Positions 18,190-27,959 of a DNA stretch of 64,000 nucleotides are shown piece after piece. Position 1 is the first letter of the stretch. Each line of letters opens with the position of its first letter. The notes beneath the pieces are model-generated. The model saw nothing but the letters and a program-made list of their open reading frames with translations. It had not been told where the DNA came from and made no database searches. The DNA is from Terrabacter aerolatus (GTDB lineage Bacteria > Actinomycetota > Actinomycetes > Actinomycetales > Dermatophilaceae): assembly GCF_007991735.1 (NCBI RefSeq), contig NZ_BJYX01000003.1, positions 62,001 through 126,000 on the forward strand, written 5' to 3'. The position numbers and the translations under genes are program-made.

Positions 18190-19933
18190 CAAGGACGCTG
18201 GCCCCGCGCTCGCCGCCCTCGTCGTCGGCCCGCAGGGGGCGTATGCCGTGGGGCCGGGTCTCGACGAGCCGTGGCCGCTCGACGGGCTCGTGACGCGCTT
18301 CGCGGAGACGTCGGCGCGGCTGCGGCCACGCTGGGTGGTGTGGTCCGCAGCCGCGGCGCTCCGCGACGTCGTCGGCGCGGGCGTGGAGGTGTCGCGCTCG
18401 TGGGACCTCGCGGAGGCGCACCGCATCGTGCACGGTGGCTGGTGGGCCACCCCCGGGCACGTCGTCGCCGGCTGCCGCGGACTCGACGAGGCATCGGTGC
18501 CCGCACCGCGCGCGCCTCGCCTGCACGGCTTCGACGGTGACCTCTTCGACCTGGCTGCCGGTGACGACGTCTCGCTGTTCACCGGCGACGGCCACCTGCG
18601 ACCCGACGCCGCCCGCTGGGCGACCGACGACGCGCGACTGCGCGAGCTGGCGGTGCTGGCCCTCGAGTGCCAGGGGCTCCAGCACGAGGCGCTCCGGCGC
18701 ATCGGCGGCCCGCACGCCGCGCGCCTCGAACGGACCGTGTGGTCCGAGTCCGCCGCGGCCGTGCTCTGCCTCGAGCTCGAACGCGACGGCCTGCCGGTCG
18801 ACCGGGCCGCGGCCGAGGACCTCATCGCGGCCTCGGCGGGTGCCCGACCCCTCGACGACGCCGACGCGGCGCGGATCCGCACCGCGCGCGACACCTCGGT
18901 GCTGACCCACGCGCCCGGCCGCGAGCGCACCGACCTGCGCAACCCGACGCAGGTCCGCGAGCTGCTGCTCTCCGCGGGCGTCGACGTGCCCAACACCCGC
19001 GCCTGGGTGCTCGAGCCCTATCGGCACACGCACCCGCTCGTCGACGCGCTGCTGCGCTGGCGCAAGGACGAGCGCATCGCGACCACCTACGGCTACCGCT
19101 GGCTCGACGACCACGTCGGCGCCGACGACCGGCTCCGCGGCGGGTGGACGGCCTGCGACGGGGCCGCCGGCCGCATGACGGCCCAGAACGGCCTGCACAA
19201 CCTGCCGGCGCCGCTGCGCCCCGCGATCTGCGCCGCACCCGGGTACGTCTTCGTCCGCGCCGACCTCGGTCAGATCGAGCCCCGGGTGCTGGCCGTCGTC
19301 AGCGCCGACCGGGCCTTCGCCGAGGCCACGCGGGCGGACGACCTCTACGCGCCCGTCGCGGCGAAGCTCGGTGCCGACCGCCCCAAGGCCAAGGTCGCGG
19401 TGCTCGCAGCGATGTACGGCCAGCGGTCGGGCGCCGCCGGCGAGGCCCTCAAGGACCTCGAGCGCGCCTATCCCGTCGCCATGGGTCTGCTCGACCGGGC
19501 GTACGCCGACGGCGTGGCGCGCCGGCCGGTGCGCACGTGGGGTGGCCGGCTCATCCGGTTCGGCGGGGTGCCCGTGCCGTCGCTGGAGCCCGGCGTGCCC
19601 GAGCCGTCGGGCAGCGCCGAGTTCTCGGCCACCGGTGCCGACGGCGCGCGGGGCCGCTATGCCCGCAACGCCATCATCCAGGGATCGGCCGCCGAGCTCT
19701 TCAAGGCCTGGGCCGCGACCGTGCGCCACGCCGTGCGCCCGATCGGGGGCCAGATCGTGCTGTGCCTCCACGACGAGCTGCTCGTGCACGTGCCCGAGCA
19801 GCACGCGGCGGCCGCCGCAGCCGCCGTGGAGCACACCCTGTCGAGCGCCGCCCGCGCCTGGGCCGGCACCGACGAGGTCCGCTTCGTCGCCGACACGTCG
19901 ATCGTCCGCCGCTGGAGCGAAGCCAAGCCCTGA
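18182..19933 (+). CDS. Compact family-A DNA polymerase (PolA-like)
   Basis: Protein of 583 residues with the palm and fingers of family-A polymerases but no 5' nuclease. Motif A is RADLGQIEPRVLAVVS near residue 358, motif B is KAKVAVLAAMYGQRSG near 400 (invariant K and Y kept), and motif C is CLHDELLVHVPE near 530. The N-terminal region resembles a collapsed 3'-5' exonuclease domain but I cannot find the DxE metal-binding motif. Actinobacteria carry this as a second Pol I-like gene. The TTG at 18182 overlaps the aminotransferase stop and is the best start in frame; the ribosome site is weak. Confidence 0.85.
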   Translation: MTDKDAGPALAALVVGPQGAYAVGPGLDEPWPLDGLVTRFAETSARLRPRWVVWSAAAALRDVVGAGVEVSRSWDLAEAHRIVHGGWWATPGHVVAGCRGLDEASVPAPRAPRLHGFDGDLFDLAAGDDVSLFTGDGHLRPDAARWATDDARLRELAVLALECQGLQHEALRRIGGPHAARLERTVWSESAAAVLCLELERDGLPVDRAAAEDLIAASAGARPLDDADAARIRTARDTSVLTHAPGRERTDLRNPTQVRELLLSAGVDVPNTRAWVLEPYRHTHPLVDALLRWRKDERIATTYGYRWLDDHVGADDRLRGGWTACDGAAGRMTAQNGLHNLPAPLRPAICAAPGYVFVRADLGQIEPRVLAVVSADRAFAEATRADDLYAPVAAKLGADRPKAKVAVLAAMYGQRSGAAGEALKDLERAYPVAMGLLDRAYADGVARRPVRTWGGRLIRFGGVPVPSLEPGVPEPSGSAEFSATGADGARGRYARNAIIQGSAAELFKAWAATVRHAVRPIGGQIVLCLHDELLVHVPEQHAAAAAAAVEHTLSSAARAWAGTDEVRFVADTSIVRRWSEAKP

Positions 19934-20035
19934 GCCGGGCCGACCGTCCTGCGCACCCCGTTCGAGGTGATTCCCGACCGTGTCTGGTCGCCGATCACCT
20001 CCACCGGTGCGCTCCCGCCCGGTGGACGTGCTGGT

Positions 20036-20989
20036 TCAGCCGCGGTCGTCGCCGTTCTCGTCCGTGTGCTCGTCGTCCTCCGTGACGTCCTTGAGGAACG
20101 CCTCGAACTCGGCGCCGATCTCGTCGGCCGTGGGCAGGTCGGAGAGGTCGGTCGCGAGCAGGTTGCGCTGCTGGCGCCCCTCGAGGAAGGTGTCGTACTG
20201 CTGCTCGAGGGCCCGGACCACCGCGGTGATCTCGTCGGACTCCTCCATCTGGCGGCTGATCTCGGCGCGGTTGAGGCCCGCGGTGGCCGCGAGCTCGCGC
20301 AGGTCGAGGTCGAGCCCGGTGGCCGCACGGACCCGCTCGAGACCGAGCACGGCCGCGTCGGCGAACTCGCTCTGGCCCAGGTAGTGCGGCACGTGCACCG
20401 CGAAGCCGATGGCGTCGAGCCCGGCCTCGCCGAGTCGGAACTCGAGGAGCGACGAGAAGCTCGCCGGCACCTGGACGGTCCCGAACGCCGGGTCGTTGCC
20501 GGTGACGAGCCGCGGGTTGGTGCCGTGGGCGGTGACGCCGAGCGGGCGGGTGTGCGGCACGGCCATGGGGATGCCGTGGACGCTCACGGTCAGGTCGACG
20601 CCGAACGCCTTGATGAGCGTCGAGGTGGCCTCGACCATGCGGTTCCACTGGTAGTCCGGCTCAGGGCCGACGAGGAGCAGGAAGGGCACGCCCTCCTTGT
20701 CGACGACGCGGTGCAGCAGCAGGCTCGGGTCGTCGTAGCTGCTCCAGTGGTCGCGGTCGAAGACCATGACGGGGCGGCGGCCGCGGTAGTCGAGCAGCTG
20801 GTCCACGTCGAAGGAGGCGATGACGCGCGACTCGTGCGTCTCGAGGATGTGGTCGGCCATGAGTCGCTGGGTGTGGCCGGCGTCGATGAATCCGCCGAGG
20901 GCGACGACGAGCACCGAGGCCTGCAGCTCCTGGAGCTGGCTGGGCGAGGTGTCGCTCTCGAACTGGAAGAGCTCGGTCGGGTCCTGCAC
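20036..20989 (-). CDS. PAC2 family protein
   Basis: Protein of 317 residues in the PAC2 (proteasome assembly chaperone-like) family, common in actinobacteria. Characteristic segments are VLVVALGGFIDAGHTQRL near residue 27, YRGRRPVMVFDRDHW, FLLLVGPEPDYQWNR and VHGIPMAVPHTRP. The C-terminus is acidic. The start is GTG at 20989 (VQDPTELFQ) with AAAGG upstream. The biochemical role in bacteria is not settled. hrpA ends within 100 bases but is a separate unit, with a hairpin between. Confidence 0.9.
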   Translation of the reverse strand: MQDPTELFQFESDTSPSQLQELQASVLVVALGGFIDAGHTQRLMADHILETHESRVIASFDVDQLLDYRGRRPVMVFDRDHWSSYDDPSLLLHRVVDKEGVPFLLLVGPEPDYQWNRMVEATSTLIKAFGVDLTVSVHGIPMAVPHTRPLGVTAHGTNPRLVTGNDPAFGTVQVPASFSSLLEFRLGEAGLDAIGFAVHVPHYLGQSEFADAAVLGLERVRAATGLDLDLRELAATAGLNRAEISRQMEESDEITAVVRALEQQYDTFLEGRQQRNLLATDLSDLPTADEIGAEFEAFLKDVTEDDEHTDENGDDRG

Positions 20990-21056
20990 GGGTCTGGCCT
21001 TTCGTCGTACGGGGTCGAAGGGTGCAACGCCCCGTCACATCCCATGATTCCCCACC

Positions 21057-21082
21057 GCGGGCGTCCCCGCGGGGATGCCCGC
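21057..21082. terminator. Terminator hairpin after hrpA
   Basis: GCGGGCGTCCCC pairs with GGGGATGCCCGC (one G-T wobble) around a GC loop, starting five bases past the hrpA stop. It has no U-tract, as is common in high-GC actinobacteria. Confidence 0.6.
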
Positions 21083-21086
21083 CGGG

Positions 21087-24000
21087 TCAGGCCCCGACCT
21101 TGGTGATCGCCTTGAGGATGCGCTGCGGGGAGACGCTGTATGCCGTGCCGACCGTCTGAGCGAAGAGCGAGACCCGCAGCTCCTCGATCATCCAGCCGAT
21201 CTCGACGACGTCGGACGCACCGCGTTGGGCCGGTCGCAGCGTGTCGAGCAGGTCGGCGTAGCGGCCCTCGACGAGGTCGACCTGGTCGAGCGCCTGGGCG
21301 TCACGGGCGAGGTTGGCGGGAGCCTTGTCGAGACGGTGCGCGATGCCTCTCAGGTAGCGGTCGAGGTCGGGCAGCCGGCGCAGGCCGGTGTCGGCGACGA
21401 AGCCGGGCCGCACGAGCTCGCGCAGCTGGGCGCGGACGTCGGCCAGCATCGGGCGGATGGCGTCGCTGCTCGACCGGTCGAGCTCGGCGAGGCGGTTCGT
21501 CAGCGCCAGGTGCTTGGCGAGGATCGGCTCGACGAGGCCGACGACCTGCACGACCTTGGCGGTCGTGTGCGTGCGCACGGCCGACAGAGCCCACTCGAAG
21601 TCCTCGCGGGTGCGGACGGTGTGGTCGGTCCGATCGGTGACGGCATCGTCGCGGATGGCGTCGACGGCGGCTGCGAGGCAGTCGTCGAGCAGGGCCTGGA
21701 CGCTGCCGTGGGGGTTGTGGCCCAGAGCGAGCTTCTGGGTGTTGCTGAGGCGGGCGAGGATCTGCTTCCAGGGCGGGGTGATGCCGAGCAGCAGCAGCCG
21801 GCGGACGCCGAGCCGGTGCTCGGCATCGGCCTCGGCCCGCGTCGGCAGCACCCTCAGGTCGACGGCCGAGCCGGTGTCGACGAGGGCCGGGAAGCCCTGG
21901 ATGCCCTGGCCGCTCTCGAAGGTCTCGGCCACCCCCTCGTCGGGGAACGACGTGAGGCCCGCGCGCTCGACCCGTGAGCCGGCGCGGCTGACCTGTCGGC
22001 GCAGCTGCGGGGTGGCGGTGTCACGGACCGCCTCGAGGTCCTTGCCCGTGGCCACGGCCTTCCCGTCGGGACCGTCGACCTGGAAGGTGACGCGGAGGTG
22101 GGCCGGCACGCGGTCGGTCTCGAAGTCGGCCGGCGTCACCGCCACCCCGGCCCGACGGCGCAGCGCGGGCGCGAGGGCCGGCAGGAGCGGGCCGCTCGTG
22201 GGGTCGAGCTCGGGCAGGACGGCTCGGGCGTGGTCCGGTGCCGGGACGAGGTTGCGACGGATCCCCTTGGGCAGGCTCCGGATCAACGCCGTGACGAGCT
22301 CCTCGCGGAAGCCCGGCACCTGCCAGTCGAAACCGTCGGGCGTCACCTGGTTGAGGCGTTCGACGGGGATGTGCACCGTGACGCCGTCCTGTGCCGAACC
22401 GGGCTCGAACTGGTAGGTGACGGGCAGGACGTTCTCACCCTGGGTCCAGGTCGTGGGGTGGTCCTCGTCGGCGATGCTGCCCGCGCTCTCGCGCAGCAGC
22501 AGCTCCTCGGTGAAGGTCAGCAGGTCCGGCGTCTCTCGCCGAGCCTTCTTCCACCAGGTGTCGAAGTGACGGCCCGACACGACCTCGGCCGGGATCCGCT
22601 TGTCGTAGAAGGCGATCAGCGTGGAGTCGTCGACGACGATGTCGCGCCGGCGCGTGCGCGCCTCGAGCTCGCCGAGACGCTCGACGAGGGCGGCGTTCTG
22701 CCCCAGGAAGGCGTGCTGGGTGTGCCAGTCGCCCTCGACGAGGGCGTGCCGGACGAAGAGGTCGCGCGCGAGCTCGGGGTCGATGCGGCCGAGACCGACG
22801 ACGCGACCGACGACGAGCGGCACCCCGTAGAGCGTGACCCGCTCGGTCGCGACGGCGGAGCCGCGCTTGCCCGACCAGCGAGGCTCGGAGTACTGCCGCT
22901 TCACGAGGTGCTCGCCCAGCTGCTCGGCCCACACCGGGTCGATGCGGGCGTTGACCCGCGCCCAGAGGCGGCTCGTCTCGACGAGCTCCTCGGCCATGAC
23001 GAACTGGGGCTGCTTGCGGAAGAGCGCCGACCCGGGACTGATGCCGAAACGCGTGCCGCGCGCGCCGGCATACTCCCGCTTCTGCTCGTCGCGGACCCCG
23101 ACGTGCGAGAGGAGCCCGGCGAGCAGGGACTGGTGGATCGCGTCGGCGTCGATCTCACCCTCCCCCACGACGACGGTGCCGCGGCTGACGTCGAGGCCGG
23201 CCTGCTTGGCGGCCTGCTTGACCTGGCTGTGGAGGTCCTGCCACTCGCGGATGCGCAGGTAGTGGAGGAACTCGGCCTTGCACATGCGGCGGAAGGCGCT
23301 GCTGCTCAGCTCCTTCTGCTGCTCCTTCAGATACGCCCAGAGGTTGAGCCACGTGACGAAGTCGCTCGTCTCGTCGGCGAAGCGCTTGTGCGAGGCGTTG
23401 GCGAGCTCCTGCTTGTCCTGGGGCCGCTCGCGCGGGTCCTGGATCGACAGGGCCGCGACGATGACGAGCACCTCGCGCAGCACCCCACGCTTGTCGGCCT
23501 CGATGACCATGCGCGCGTGCCGCGGGTCGATGGGCAGGGTCGCGATGGTGCGGCCGTATGCCGTGAGGCGGCGTCCCGGGCGTCGGCGGCCTCCCGCAGC
23601 GGCCGGCTGGTCGTCCTCCGGCGAGAACGCCTGCAGCTCCTCGAGGAGCCGGACGCCGTCGGTGATCTGGCGGCTGTCGGGCGGGTCGACGAACGGGAAG
23701 CGGGCGATGTCGCCGAGTCCGAGACTCGTCATCTGGAGGATGACGGAGGCGAGGTTGGTGCGCAGGATCTCGGGGTCGGTGAACTCGGGCCGGCTGTCGT
23801 AGTCGTCCTCGGAGTAGAGGCGGATCGCGATGCCGTCGGCGACGCGGCCGCAGCGGCCGGACCGCTGGTTGGCCGAGGCCTGGCTGACGGGCTCGATGGG
23901 CAGGCGCTGGACCTTGGTGCGCTGGCTGTAGCGGCTGACGCGCGCCGTGCCGGTGTCGATGACGTAGCGGATGCCCGGGACCGTCAGTGACGTCTCGGCG

Positions 24001-25112
24001 ACGTTGGTGGCCAGCACGATCCGACGGCCCGTGTGCCGGGAGAAGACCCGGTGCTGCTCGGCGGCGGAGAGGCGGCCGTAGAGCGGGACGACCTCGGTGA
24101 CGGGCAGCTTCATCCCGTTCAGCGCGTCGGCGGCGTCGCGGATCTCGCGCTCGCCGGAGAAGAAGACGAGGATGTCGCTGCTCGTCCCGGAGTGCCGCTC
24201 GGTCCACAGCTCCTCGACGGCCTCGCAGACGCCCGTCACCATGTCGCGCTCCTCCGCGTCGGGCCGGTCCGGGTCGACGAGCGGGCGGTAGCGGATCTCG
24301 ACGGGGAAGGTGCGGCCCGAGACCTCGATGATCGGGGCGGGATCGCCCGTGGCCGGGTCGGCGAAGTGCTCGGCGAAGCGCTGCGGGTCGATCGTCGCCG
24401 AGGTGATGATGACTTTGAGGTCGGGACGGCGCGGCAGCAGCTGCTTGAGGTAGCCGAGGATGAAGTCGATGTTGAGGCTGCGCTCGTGGGCCTCGTCGAT
24501 GATGATCGTGTCGTAGCGGCGCAGGTCGCGGTCGCGCTGCATCTCGGCGAGCAGGATGCCGTCGGTCATGACCTTGACGAGCGTGTCGCTGCTGGACTGG
24601 TCGGTGAACCGGACCTGGTAGCCGATGGCGGTTCCGAGCTCGACCGCGAGCTCCTCCGACAGGCGCTCGGCGACCGCCCGGGCCGCGATGCGCCGGGGTT
24701 GGGTGTGGCCGATGACGCCGTCGAGCCCGCGACCGAGCTCGAGGCAGATCTTCGGGATCTGGGTCGTCTTGCCGGACCCCGTCTCGCCCGCGATGACGAC
24801 GACCTGGTGGTCACGGATGGCCGCCGCGATGTCGTCGCGGCGCTCGACGACCGGCAGGTGCTCGGGATAGGTGATCGGCGGCACCGTGGCCGCGCGCGCT
24901 GCTCGTCGAGCCTCGCGCTGCTCCTGCGTCGGTGTGCGACCCTGCCGACGAGGAGGGTGCGCGCGACCGCTCTCGCGGTGCTCCTGCGGCTCGGACGTCG
25001 CCGGTGGGCGCCCGTCCGAGCGGGGGGCGCCCTCACCCGAGGCCGGGCGACGCCGACCACGACGCCGGGGTGGCCGCGACCGCGCGGGTGCGTTCGCAGG
25101 CTCGTCGGACAT
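21087..25112 (-). CDS. hrpA: ATP-dependent RNA helicase HrpA
   Basis: DEAH-box helicase of 1341 residues, the normal length of the family. After a basic, Pro/Arg-rich N-terminus the helicase core begins near residue 90: Walker A AGETGSGKTTQIPK, TQPRRIAARAVAERL, and IIIDEAHERSLNIDF. Motif VI reads QRSGRCGRVADG, followed by the HA2/OB-fold region and the long DUF3418 C-terminus typical of HrpA. In E. coli HrpA rescues stalled ribosomes and processes mRNA. ATG at 25112 (MSDEPANAP) is chosen; an upstream in-frame GTG at 25208 would add a non-conserved tail. Confidence 0.95.
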   Translation of the reverse strand: MSDEPANAPARSRPPRRRGRRRPASGEGAPRSDGRPPATSEPQEHRESGRAHPPRRQGRTPTQEQREARRAARAATVPPITYPEHLPVVERRDDIAAAIRDHQVVVIAGETGSGKTTQIPKICLELGRGLDGVIGHTQPRRIAARAVAERLSEELAVELGTAIGYQVRFTDQSSSDTLVKVMTDGILLAEMQRDRDLRRYDTIIIDEAHERSLNIDFILGYLKQLLPRRPDLKVIITSATIDPQRFAEHFADPATGDPAPIIEVSGRTFPVEIRYRPLVDPDRPDAEERDMVTGVCEAVEELWTERHSGTSSDILVFFSGEREIRDAADALNGMKLPVTEVVPLYGRLSAAEQHRVFSRHTGRRIVLATNVAETSLTVPGIRYVIDTGTARVSRYSQRTKVQRLPIEPVSQASANQRSGRCGRVADGIAIRLYSEDDYDSRPEFTDPEILRTNLASVILQMTSLGLGDIARFPFVDPPDSRQITDGVRLLEELQAFSPEDDQPAAAGGRRRPGRRLTAYGRTIATLPIDPRHARMVIEADKRGVLREVLVIVAALSIQDPRERPQDKQELANASHKRFADETSDFVTWLNLWAYLKEQQKELSSSAFRRMCKAEFLHYLRIREWQDLHSQVKQAAKQAGLDVSRGTVVVGEGEIDADAIHQSLLAGLLSHVGVRDEQKREYAGARGTRFGISPGSALFRKQPQFVMAEELVETSRLWARVNARIDPVWAEQLGEHLVKRQYSEPRWSGKRGSAVATERVTLYGVPLVVGRVVGLGRIDPELARDLFVRHALVEGDWHTQHAFLGQNAALVERLGELEARTRRRDIVVDDSTLIAFYDKRIPAEVVSGRHFDTWWKKARRETPDLLTFTEELLLRESAGSIADEDHPTTWTQGENVLPVTYQFEPGSAQDGVTVHIPVERLNQVTPDGFDWQVPGFREELVTALIRSLPKGIRRNLVPAPDHARAVLPELDPTSGPLLPALAPALRRRAGVAVTPADFETDRVPAHLRVTFQVDGPDGKAVATGKDLEAVRDTATPQLRRQVSRAGSRVERAGLTSFPDEGVAETFESGQGIQGFPALVDTGSAVDLRVLPTRAEADAEHRLGVRRLLLLGITPPWKQILARLSNTQKLALGHNPHGSVQALLDDCLAAAVDAIRDDAVTDRTDHTVRTREDFEWALSAVRTHTTAKVVQVVGLVEPILAKHLALTNRLAELDRSSSDAIRPMLADVRAQLRELVRPGFVADTGLRRLPDLDRYLRGIAHRLDKAPANLARDAQALDQVDLVEGRYADLLDTLRPAQRGASDVVEIGWMIEELRVSLFAQTVGTAYSVSPQRILKAITKVGA

Positions 25113-25225
25113 GCTCGACAGGATAGGCGGCGACGAGGCCTGCTCCGAACGGATATCCGGGCGGGGGCCGCTCTCGTGAGGACCGGGACGCGCGAGGGAA
25201 CGCAGCACGCGGCCCCCGGGTCTGA

Positions 25226-26110
25226 ATGGCCGAGACGCCGGGTCCCCGAGGACCTACCGTGGTCCCACCCGTCCGAAACGAGGCACCGTTGTCCGATCCC
25301 GACCGCCCCCGTCCGGCCCTGCCGGACCCGCAGCAGGACCGGCACGTCGCCTTCCCGGACGACGCCGGACCGCGCGGACCCCTGGCGTCGGGAGCGTCCC
25401 TGCCTCCGGAGGCCTGGGCTCCGCGGACGCCGGGCAACCAGTCCGCGACGACCTCGGGTGCGACCGGCGGCGCGCCCACCCGAGGCCTGCCGGTGCCCGC
25501 GATCCTCACGACGCCGCCTGGGCGCCCTGAGCCCCGGCGACGCAGCCGCGGCTGGGCCGCCCTGCTCCTCGTGCCGGCCCTGTTGATGGGAGTCTCGAAC
25601 CACGGCAGCAGCGAGTCCAGCTCCACGACACAGGACTGCACGCACTATGCCGATGCAGGTCCGGGCACGGCGGACTGCGGCTCCTCCGACGGGCCTGCGG
25701 ACGGCAGTGGCAACGGCTGGCCCGCGGACCCCGTCGTGGGTGTCTGGGCCGAGGATGTCACGGCGTCGACACGCCCCCTGGCTCCGGTGCAGAACGGCTC
25801 GCCGAAGGTCGTCCCGGTTCCCGCCGACACCACGGCCCTTCGGGTCGAGATCGTCTCCAGCGCCGGTCCGTCCGGATCCCGCCTCGAGACACAGGTCGAC
25901 ACCACGGTCGGCGGCAGCATGATCGACGCGTGGGACCAAGGCCTGCCGCACGCAGTCGAGATCCATCTCGAGAATCGACCCACCGATCTCGCGATCTCGG
26001 TCGCGATCAACGCAGGTTCGGGCACGGTCCAGTGCCGCGTCTACGCCGGGAGCACCCTCGTGGCCTTCGACACCTCCATCACGACGGCGACGTGCCGCCC
26101 CGAGCTGTGA
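25226..26110 (+). CDS. Exported hypothetical protein
   Basis: I do not recognise this protein. It has 294 residues as drawn: a Pro-rich hydrophilic N-terminus of about 105 residues, an RRR-flanked hydrophobic helix (WAALLLVPALLMGV, near residue 110-123), then a Ser/Gly/Asp-rich extracytoplasmic domain with four cysteines (DCTHYADAG, ADCGSSD, VQCRVYAG, ATCRPEL) that could form two disulfides. The C-terminal half looks like a beta-sandwich. The ATG at 25226 has no ribosome site; a TTG at 25290 with CGAGG seven bases upstream is a good alternative start. It lies between divergent hrpA and convergent femAB-like genes. Confidence 0.6.
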   Translation: MAETPGPRGPTVVPPVRNEAPLSDPDRPRPALPDPQQDRHVAFPDDAGPRGPLASGASLPPEAWAPRTPGNQSATTSGATGGAPTRGLPVPAILTTPPGRPEPRRRSRGWAALLLVPALLMGVSNHGSSESSSTTQDCTHYADAGPGTADCGSSDGPADGSGNGWPADPVVGVWAEDVTASTRPLAPVQNGSPKVVPVPADTTALRVEIVSSAGPSGSRLETQVDTTVGGSMIDAWDQGLPHAVEIHLENRPTDLAISVAINAGSGTVQCRVYAGSTLVAFDTSITTATCRPEL

Positions 26111-26147
26111 GGGCCTGACCGTACGTCGACGTGCGGCGAACGGAGCG

Positions 26148-27437
26148 TCAGATGTCGGCGGCGTCGGGCGTGGCCCGAGCGGCCTTGCGGCGCTTGTTGA
26201 TCGCGATGCGCGTCGCCATGGCCCGCGCGAACGCGAAGTGCCAGAACCGGCTGATGACGAGCTCACGCTCCCCCACCATCTCGACGACGTCGGCCCCGGC
26301 GCCGAGCTTGAAGAGCAGCAGACCGGTGAGCGGGCTCGTCGCCCCGAGCGAGGTGTTGAAGCCACGGAAGTCGTAGGCCTCGCAACCGGCCGCCGCAGCG
26401 TCCCGCATCGCCCGCCACTGCAGGGCGTTCGAGGCACGGGCGTCACGGTTGCGCTCGGTCGAGCCGCCGTAGAGGTAGGAGAAGGTCCGGCCGAAACGGA
26501 TCATCAGCGCCGACGCCAGCACGTCTCCGTCGACGTGGGCCTCGTAGAAGCGTGCCGACACGGCGCGGTCGTCACCGTCACCCTCGGACGCGAACGACCG
26601 GGCCATGACGTCGAAGTAGGACTTGGGTCGCGGCAGGAAGTGGTCGCGCTGCGCCGACTCGACGTAGAGGGCGTGGAAGGTGTCGAGCCCCTCGGGACCG
26701 ACCGTGCGCACCTGGACCCCGGCCTTCTCGGCCTTCTTGACGTTGCGGCGCCACTGCTGGTTCATGCCCTTGAGCAGCTCGGCGTCCGTGCGACCACGAA
26801 GGTCGACGACGCACAGGAGTCGGGGCTGTCCCACCGCGACACCGTCGGCGCCCAGCGGGAGCCAGTCGTTGCGGTCGAGCCAGGCCTCCAGGCTCCGGGC
26901 GGCGGGGTTGTCGACGGCCGCGGGAAGGCTCGTGAAGCTGAGCAGGCCATTGTCGACGACCTGCTTCTTCACCGGCTCGCGGTCCCAGATGCGGGAGACG
27001 ACGGGGTAGCCCAGCCGGAGCGCGAAGGCCTTGTTGGCCCGGGCCCACGCGACGAGGGGGTCGAGCCACGGGGCGGGGTCGGTCGCCACGACGTCCCACG
27101 GCAGACCGGGCCCCTCGGGCAGGTAGGCGTAGGAGCGGGAGAGGCGCGGGATGGTGCGCGACAGCACGAGACCGGCGCCGACCCGACGGCCCGAGGCGTC
27201 GAACCAGCCGAGGTGCGTGCGGCGCCATCCCGCCTTGGCCCGGCCCCAGGCCGGGGTCTGCAGGAAGCTCCCCCCGACCTCGAGGAGCGTCTCGACAGCC
27301 TCCTCGGCGCTGATCTCACGCACGGTGAGCGGGCCGGAGACGGGCACGGCCGAGCCAGCCGTCGGCGCGTGCGACACGGGCGGCGCCGGCGACACGGTGG
27401 CATCCGGCGACACAGGGGCAGGGGTCTGCTCGGTCAT
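26148..27437 (-). CDS. FemAB/FemX-type peptidyltransferase
   Basis: GNAT-fold aminoacyl-tRNA-dependent transferase of 429 residues, related to the Fem enzymes that add amino acids to the peptidoglycan interpeptide bridge. Signatures include FLQTPAWGRAKAGW, RSYAYLPEGPGLPW, NQQWRRNVKKAEKAGVQV near residue 225 and SYLYGGSTERNRDARASNALQW with YDFRGFNTSLG near the C-terminus, the FemAB consensus. A Pro/Ala/Val-rich N-terminal tail of about 35 residues is non-conserved. The substrate cannot be told from sequence. Wall modification fits the cell-wall content of the window. Confidence 0.88.
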   Translation of the reverse strand: MTEQTPAPVSPDATVSPAPPVSHAPTAGSAVPVSGPLTVREISAEEAVETLLEVGGSFLQTPAWGRAKAGWRRTHLGWFDASGRRVGAGLVLSRTIPRLSRSYAYLPEGPGLPWDVVATDPAPWLDPLVAWARANKAFALRLGYPVVSRIWDREPVKKQVVDNGLLSFTSLPAAVDNPAARSLEAWLDRNDWLPLGADGVAVGQPRLLCVVDLRGRTDAELLKGMNQQWRRNVKKAEKAGVQVRTVGPEGLDTFHALYVESAQRDHFLPRPKSYFDVMARSFASEGDGDDRAVSARFYEAHVDGDVLASALMIRFGRTFSYLYGGSTERNRDARASNALQWRAMRDAAAAGCEAYDFRGFNTSLGATSPLTGLLLFKLGAGADVVEMVGERELVISRFWHFAFARAMATRIAINKRRKAARATPDAADI

Positions 27438-27461
27438 GGCGGCAACCCTAGCGGCGCAGGC

Positions 27462-27959
27462 TCAGTGCGCCGACCGCGCCACGTCCGCGTCGGAGGCGGC
27501 GGTCGCGCGGGCCGTACGGCGGATCCACCAGAGGCCGACGAGCGGCAGCACGAGGGGGACGTAGCCGTAGCCCTGGCCGAAGTGGGACCAGACGGTCTTC
27601 TCCGGGAAGGCGACGGGGTCGACGACGCTCCAGATGCCGACCGTGAGCACCCCGACGAGCTCGACGGTCAGGGCGATGGTCGCGAGCCGCACCGAGGCCC
27701 GGTCACCGCGAGCCAGCCCCACCGTCGCGACGAGGTAGATGAGCGCGGCGAGGGCCGAGAGCAGGAAGGGGACGGGGGCCCGGTCGAAGTATTCGACGAT
27801 CTGCAGGATCGAGCGGCCGGTGGCCGCGAGCGCCAGCAGCCCGTAGACGGCCACGAGCAGACGGCCGAAGCCGTGCCCGGTGTGGGGGCGATCGGTGACC
27901 GGCCGCGACTCCGGCGAGGCGGCCGGCGAGGACGAGGACGAGGACGTCGGTTCAGGCAT
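27462..27959 (-). CDS. Four-helix membrane protein
   Basis: Unrecognised integral membrane protein of 165 residues with a Ser/Pro-rich N-terminus and four predicted helices: LLVAVYGLLALAATG, FLLSALAALIYLVATVGLA, IALTVELVGVLTVGIWSVV and YVPLVLPLVGLWWI. It resembles small actinobacterial membrane proteins of unknown role. The ATG at 27959 overlaps the end of the upstream membrane-protein gene by eight bases, so the two are probably translated together and may form a complex. Confidence 0.7.
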   Translation of the reverse strand: MPEPTSSSSSSPAASPESRPVTDRPHTGHGFGRLLVAVYGLLALAATGRSILQIVEYFDRAPVPFLLSALAALIYLVATVGLARGDRASVRLATIALTVELVGVLTVGIWSVVDPVAFPEKTVWSHFGQGYGYVPLVLPLVGLWWIRRTARATAASDADVARSAH

